This document shows positions 62,415 to 64,000 of a DNA stretch of 64,000 nucleotides, piece after piece. Origin of the DNA: Gimesia alba (GTDB lineage Bacteria; Planctomycetota; Planctomycetia; Planctomycetales; Planctomycetaceae). The position numbers and the translations under genes were made by a program. Under the pieces are notes generated by a model. The model had not been told where the DNA came from and ran no database searches. It worked only from the letters and a program-made list of their open reading frames with translations. Numbering within the stretch: position 1 is the stretch's first letter; each line of letters opens with the position of its first letter. The stretch spans positions 5,063,546-5,127,545 of the forward strand of contig NZ_CP036269.1 of assembly GCF_007744675.1 (NCBI RefSeq), read 5' to 3'.

Positions 62415-64000
62415 CTAAGCGAGCTGTTGCATTAAATACAGATACTCCAGCGAACTGAGCATCGCTTCCTGCTTCTGGTTTGCGGTTCCTTTGTGGCCCC
62501 CTTCGATATTCTCATAATAATAAAAATCGTAGCCCATCTGTTCCATGCGGGCAGCCATTTTACGGGCATGCCCCGGATGCACGCGATCATCTTTGGTCGA
62601 GGTAAAGAAATAGACCTTGGGATAAGCTTGCCCCTCTTTCAAATTCTGCAGAGGCGAGTACTTCTGCAGATAGGCCCACTGTTCGGGCAGATCGGGGTTT
62701 CCGTATTCCGCCATCCAGCTGGCACCAGCCAGAAGCTTGTTAAAACGCTTCATGTCGAGCAAAGGCACGCCACAAACGATGGCGTTGAACAGTTCCGGGC
62801 GTTGCGTAAATGCGACTCCCATCAACAGCCCACCATTACTGCGGCCCATGGCGCCATAATGCTTGGGGGCACTGAAGCCGCGACTCTGGACCGCTTCGGC
62901 AACCGCGTAAAAATCATCAAACGCACGCTGACGATTTTCCAAGAGAGCAGAATCATGCCAGCGGGGACCATATTCACCGCCGCCTCGAATGTTGGCCAGC
63001 ACATACGCCCCCCCTTTTTCCAGCCAGAGTTTCCCTAACAGCGGGCTGTAATGGGGCAGAATCGAAATCTCAAAGCCGCCGTAGCCATACTGTAGTACCG
63101 GAGTCGAATGATCGAGCTTGATATCTTCCCGGTAGACAATGAAATACGGGACGTCGGTTCCGTCCTTGCTGATGGCAAAATTTTTCTCGACCTTCAAACC
63201 ACTGGTATCGAATCGTGCGGGAGTTGATTGAATTGGTTCCTCGACTTCTTTTGAAAAATCGACGTAATACAGCGTACTTGGTTGCAGAAAACCGTCGCGG
63301 GACATCAGCAGATGATTGCTGTTACTGTCAGAAGAGTGAATGGAGATGACATCGTTCTCTCCCCAGGGAATCAATCGTCCCTGCCATTTGTTTTCATTGA
63401 ATGTAAATTCCCGAATCTGGCTCGAAACATGTTCGATCCCGGTAATGTAGACTGCATCTTTGGAACACCGGACCTGTGAAACGGTGCCCACCTCGCCCGG
63501 ATCAAATAGAGGCAGGACCTGATTAATCTCGCCTGTCTGTTGAAAATCGGTTAACGAAAAACTGACCAGAGCGCCAGGCTGATAGCCGCGCCATTCTTCT
63601 TTCAATTCAATCAGCACCTGATCCTGAAACAGCCCCGATATGCTGGCCTTCTTGGGAAGTGGCAGTTGTTTCAATTCCCCTGTCTCTAAAACCAGGTAGA
63701 AACTGAAATGATAAAAATCGTGTCCGCGCAAGACGAAACAGACCTGCCGTTCGCCGTGGTGGAGATCGATGGGATAAATAAAGGTTTCCTCCATGCCTGT
63801 TTCCAGCAGTGTTTTGGCTGCTGAGAGAGGTGTCCCTCGCTTCCAACGTTTGAGGATGCGGGCATAGCCGGAGGTATTCATACTCCCTTCCCCCCAATCG
63901 GTGGCGATCAAGAGATGATCCCGGTTCTCCCAGCAAAGATTGGTTTTTGCAAGTGGTACTTCGAAACCCTCTTTGACAAATGACTGAGAAGGAACATCAA
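62415..64000 (-). CDS. Prolyl oligopeptidase (S9 family), 5' end beyond the window
   Basis: The frame runs open past 63911 to the window edge, and the upstream codons still read as the family's propeller (CWENRDHLLIATDWGEGS), so the gene continues outside the window; about 528 of a likely 700 residues are seen. The C-terminal catalytic domain is complete: nucleophile in GRSNGG, Asp in TKDDRVHP and His in EGGHKG. S9 peptidases cleave short proline-containing peptides. No signal peptide can be judged. The gene is leftward and lies upstream of the sulfatase, separated by 128 bases. Confidence 0.88.
   Translation of the reverse strand, partial: DVPSQSFVKEGFEVPLAKTNLCWENRDHLLIATDWGEGSMNTSGYARILKRWKRGTPLSAAKTLLETGMEETFIYPIDLHHGERQVCFVLRGHDFYHFSFYLVLETGELKQLPLPKKASISGLFQDQVLIELKEEWRGYQPGALVSFSLTDFQQTGEINQVLPLFDPGEVGTVSQVRCSKDAVYITGIEHVSSQIREFTFNENKWQGRLIPWGENDVISIHSSDSNSNHLLMSRDGFLQPSTLYYVDFSKEVEEPIQSTPARFDTSGLKVEKNFAISKDGTDVPYFIVYREDIKLDHSTPVLQYGYGGFEISILPHYSPLLGKLWLEKGGAYVLANIRGGGEYGPRWHDSALLENRQRAFDDFYAVAEAVQSRGFSAPKHYGAMGRSNGGLLMGVAFTQRPELFNAIVCGVPLLDMKRFNKLLAGASWMAEYGNPDLPEQWAYLQKYSPLQNLKEGQAYPKVYFFTSTKDDRVHPGHARKMAARMEQMGYDFYYYENIEGGHKGTANQKQEAMLSSLEYLYLMQQLA

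Overview
The window looks like a chromosomal segment of a planctomycete, probably a Gimesia-like member of the Planctomycetia with roughly 50% GC. This is inferred from gene content, not from a search. The pointers are a PVC-type propeller/HEAT protein with a CxxCH haem motif next to a degenerate SGNH hydrolase, a YTV-repeat wall protein, a giant secreted repeat protein with an N-terminal LEDRTLLA motif, a BBP2-type porin, FHA/GAF/SpoIIE and Hanks-kinase signalling genes, a sulfatase, and an Ftr-type H4MPT-dependent C1 enzyme. No tRNA, rRNA, CRISPR array, insertion sequence or prophage is visible.

Layout. 1-6.0 kb: possible start of a leftward gene, then the haem/HEAT protein, an SGNH-like protein and a small Ser/Thr kinase. 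6.4-14.4 kb: a short acidic protein converging on a DinG-like helicase, then an FHA-GAF-SpoIIE phosphatase, a membrane-anchored Ser/Thr kinase, an aminotransferase and a Nudix hydrolase. 14.6-19.6 kb: a secreted accessory-domain protein, an SMP-30/esterase fusion, a small membrane protein, a family-5 uracil-DNA glycosylase and PurU. 20.0-24.1 kb: five tandem paralogues of a roughly 110-residue Flp-pilin-like membrane protein. 24.2-27.5 kb: the YTV wall protein, a MobA-like nucleotidyltransferase and SurE. 27.7-31.4 kb: a PAS histidine kinase, a FixJ-like regulator and Ftr. 31.4-35.1 kb: SucA and a DUF3467 protein. 35.4-48.4 kb: one giant gene (about 4,330 residues) with about 21 tandem VCBS/cadherin-like repeats, a PPC-like domain, dockerin-like repeats and a zinc-peptidase motif. 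49.3-58.9 kb: porin, cation efflux transporter, M24-fold pseudoenzyme candidate, a TIGR03545/TIGR03546-like pair, CrcB, a PQQ-type propeller and a HEAT protein. 59.2-64 kb: TrpD, a DUF2203 protein, a sulfatase and a prolyl oligopeptidase cut by the window end.

The most interesting part is 20.0-24.1 kb. The five pilin-like genes share a nearly invariant N-terminal half and a C-terminal DDCDLNT(T/S)CD motif, while synonymous positions have diverged. Four of the five are preceded by a near-identical -24/-12 element (YGGCAY, six bases, TGCR) that fits sigma-54 promoters, the class that drives pilA in other bacteria. Long leaders follow, two of them visibly related, and most genes end in their own hairpin. 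Together with the adjacent 16-residue-periodic YTV wall protein and the giant VCBS protein, this suggests a cell-surface region that includes a sigma-54-controlled, multi-copy pilin-like system. No assembly genes (peptidase, ATPase, secretin) lie in the window, so they would have to be elsewhere.
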